Shown here: piece after piece, positions 63,378-64,000 of the stretch | Numbering within the stretch: the stretch's first letter is position 1 | How the letters are laid out: each line of letters starts with the position of its first letter | From: Nostoc sp. CHAB 5824 | GTDB lineage: Bacteria; Cyanobacteriota; Cyanobacteriia; Cyanobacteriales; Nostocaceae | DNA: 64,000 nucleotides | Direction of reading: 5' to 3' | Assembly (NCBI RefSeq): GCF_020829665.1 | Contig: NZ_JAIVFT010000011.1 | Coordinates: 62,001 to 126,000, forward strand | Notes under the pieces: model-generated | What the model saw: only the letters and a program-made list of their open reading frames with translations | Database searches by the model: none | What the model was told of the DNA's origin: nothing | Position numbers and translations under genes: made by a program

Positions 63378-63995
63378 TTAGGCTGCCAATTCTGAAAGGC
63401 GTAAACCAGCGATATTCTCGCAGGAAAAAGTCTCTTTACCCATCCATTGGCGGCAGATTAGCTCTATAATTTGACCTGCCCAGTTGCGGAAAAACCATTG
63501 GCACAAGGAACCATCTTCTTGAGGAGTCATAGACAAAGCAACAAAGCCTTTCTTTTGCCACACCTCTGCTGCTGCATAGATATCATCAACAAGAATGGCA
63601 ACGTGATGGACAGTATTAAAACCTTGCTCCTGGAATAAGCTAGCAATCTGTTCATCTGGCGCGTTAGGTGCAAGCAGTACCAAAATCATGCCTGACGGCA
63701 TTAAGGCTGAGAGAAAGTACATGCTAGCATCTTCGGGCAATAAACTTTCTTCTGGACAAAAATCATCAGGCCATTTTCCTGGCCCTTCCGTGATTTGGGC
63801 ATCATTGTTGATCAAAGTCTTAGCATACTCTGTGAGAGTTTCTGAATTAGGAAACAAGAGTACATAGTGATCTACGACAACTGGTTCACCAAATAGATAT
63901 ATGCAAAAGGATGAGTTTAAGAATTCTGGAGTCTTGCACTCTTCTTTATACAAGAGCAATCCGTTAGTTTCCACAAAAGGGGACTCCTTACTCAT
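63378..63995 (-). CDS. VOC-superfamily (glyoxalase/dioxygenase-like) protein
   Basis: A 205-residue protein; the frame starts at the ATG 63995, but the window edge is only 5 bases further, so an earlier start cannot be excluded. Two modules are visible. The second (about 120-185, NTVHHVAILVDDIYAAAEVW, then IIELICRQW) has the VOC fold pattern HHVAI...VDD and a final I-I-E-L strand. His and Glu residues could bind a metal as in glyoxalases, extradiol dioxygenases or HPPD. The first half (SETLTEYAKTLINND) may be a degenerate first VOC module. Substrate unknown. It converges on recN with 5 bp between the stops. Confidence 0.6.
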   Translation of the reverse strand: MSKESPFVETNGLLLYKEECKTPEFLNSSFCIYLFGEPVVVDHYVLLFPNSETLTEYAKTLINNDAQITEGPGKWPDDFCPEESLLPEDASMYFLSALMPSGMILVLLAPNAPDEQIASLFQEQGFNTVHHVAILVDDIYAAAEVWQKKGFVALSMTPQEDGSLCQWFFRNWAGQIIELICRQWMGKETFSCENIAGLRLSELAA

Positions 63996-64000
63996 CGAAG

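Noticed and set aside
1..64000. tRNA, rRNA, tmRNA, RNase P RNA and CRISPR arrays
   Set aside because: I scanned for T-loop, conserved RNA signatures and regularly spaced long repeats and found none; the only tandem repeats are the STRR and protein-coding ones.

Overview
The window looks like chromosome from a filamentous, probably heterocyst-forming cyanobacterium (Nostoc/Anabaena/Scytonema/Tolypothrix type). The evidence is a photosystem I subunit gene (psaM), a valyl-tRNA synthetase carrying the cyanobacterial CAAD membrane domain, very many HIP1 octamers (GCGATCGC), heptad-type short tandem repeats (STRR) in spacers, WD40-STAND proteins, RTX/cadherin-like giant proteins, multi-PAS hybrid kinases and a PEP-CTERM protein. 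I saw no rRNA, tRNA, CRISPR array, complete insertion sequence or prophage.

Layout. 1-9 kb: repeat-rich spacer, a glycine-zipper/LEA-like protein, a TIR-like protein, a PhnD-like lipoprotein divergent from a c-heme/HAMP sensor, a Ser/Thr kinase, and a small RTX protein whose gene is flanked by inverted repeats. 9-23 kb: a short STAND NTPase, a possible leader peptide coupled to a small conserved gene and mltA, a DUF5895-like protein and a HAD hydrolase. Then comes a probable three-gene metabolic operon (ThDP enzyme, KAS III-like enzyme, GDSL esterase) behind a perfect 22-bp palindrome, and a 1180-aa STAND protein with 14 WD40 repeats. 23-32 kb: sparse spacer, a ribbon-helix-helix protein, a small sterol-desaturase-family protein and a signalling cluster (GAF histidine kinase, multi-PAS hybrid kinase, single-domain response regulator). 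32-40 kb: dispersed repeats and housekeeping or conserved genes (BioD/DRTGG protein, Rossmann protein, MAPEG, YajQ, GST, TPR) plus psaM. 40-53 kb: an FGGY kinase, an McrBC restriction pair, a dienelactone hydrolase, a four-gene minus-strand operon (small lipoprotein, YgiC-like ATP-grasp, AmpG-like permease, GlcNAc-kinase-like) and valS. 53-64 kb: a 1581-aa secreted RTX/cadherin-like protein, APS kinase, an ABC1/UbiB kinase, recN and a VOC-like protein.

How the genes work together. Four loci are conflict- or defence-like: the TIR-like protein, two STAND ATPases sharing one N-terminal architecture, and McrBC. They are spread out and do not form one island. The AmpG/GlcNAc-kinase operon suggests import and recycling of peptidoglycan fragments; mltA elsewhere in the window makes such fragments. 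The least explained locus is 15.1-19.1 kb, where a ThDP enzyme is paired with a KAS III-like protein that seems to have Asn in place of the catalytic His. All functions come from reading motifs by eye; no database search was run.
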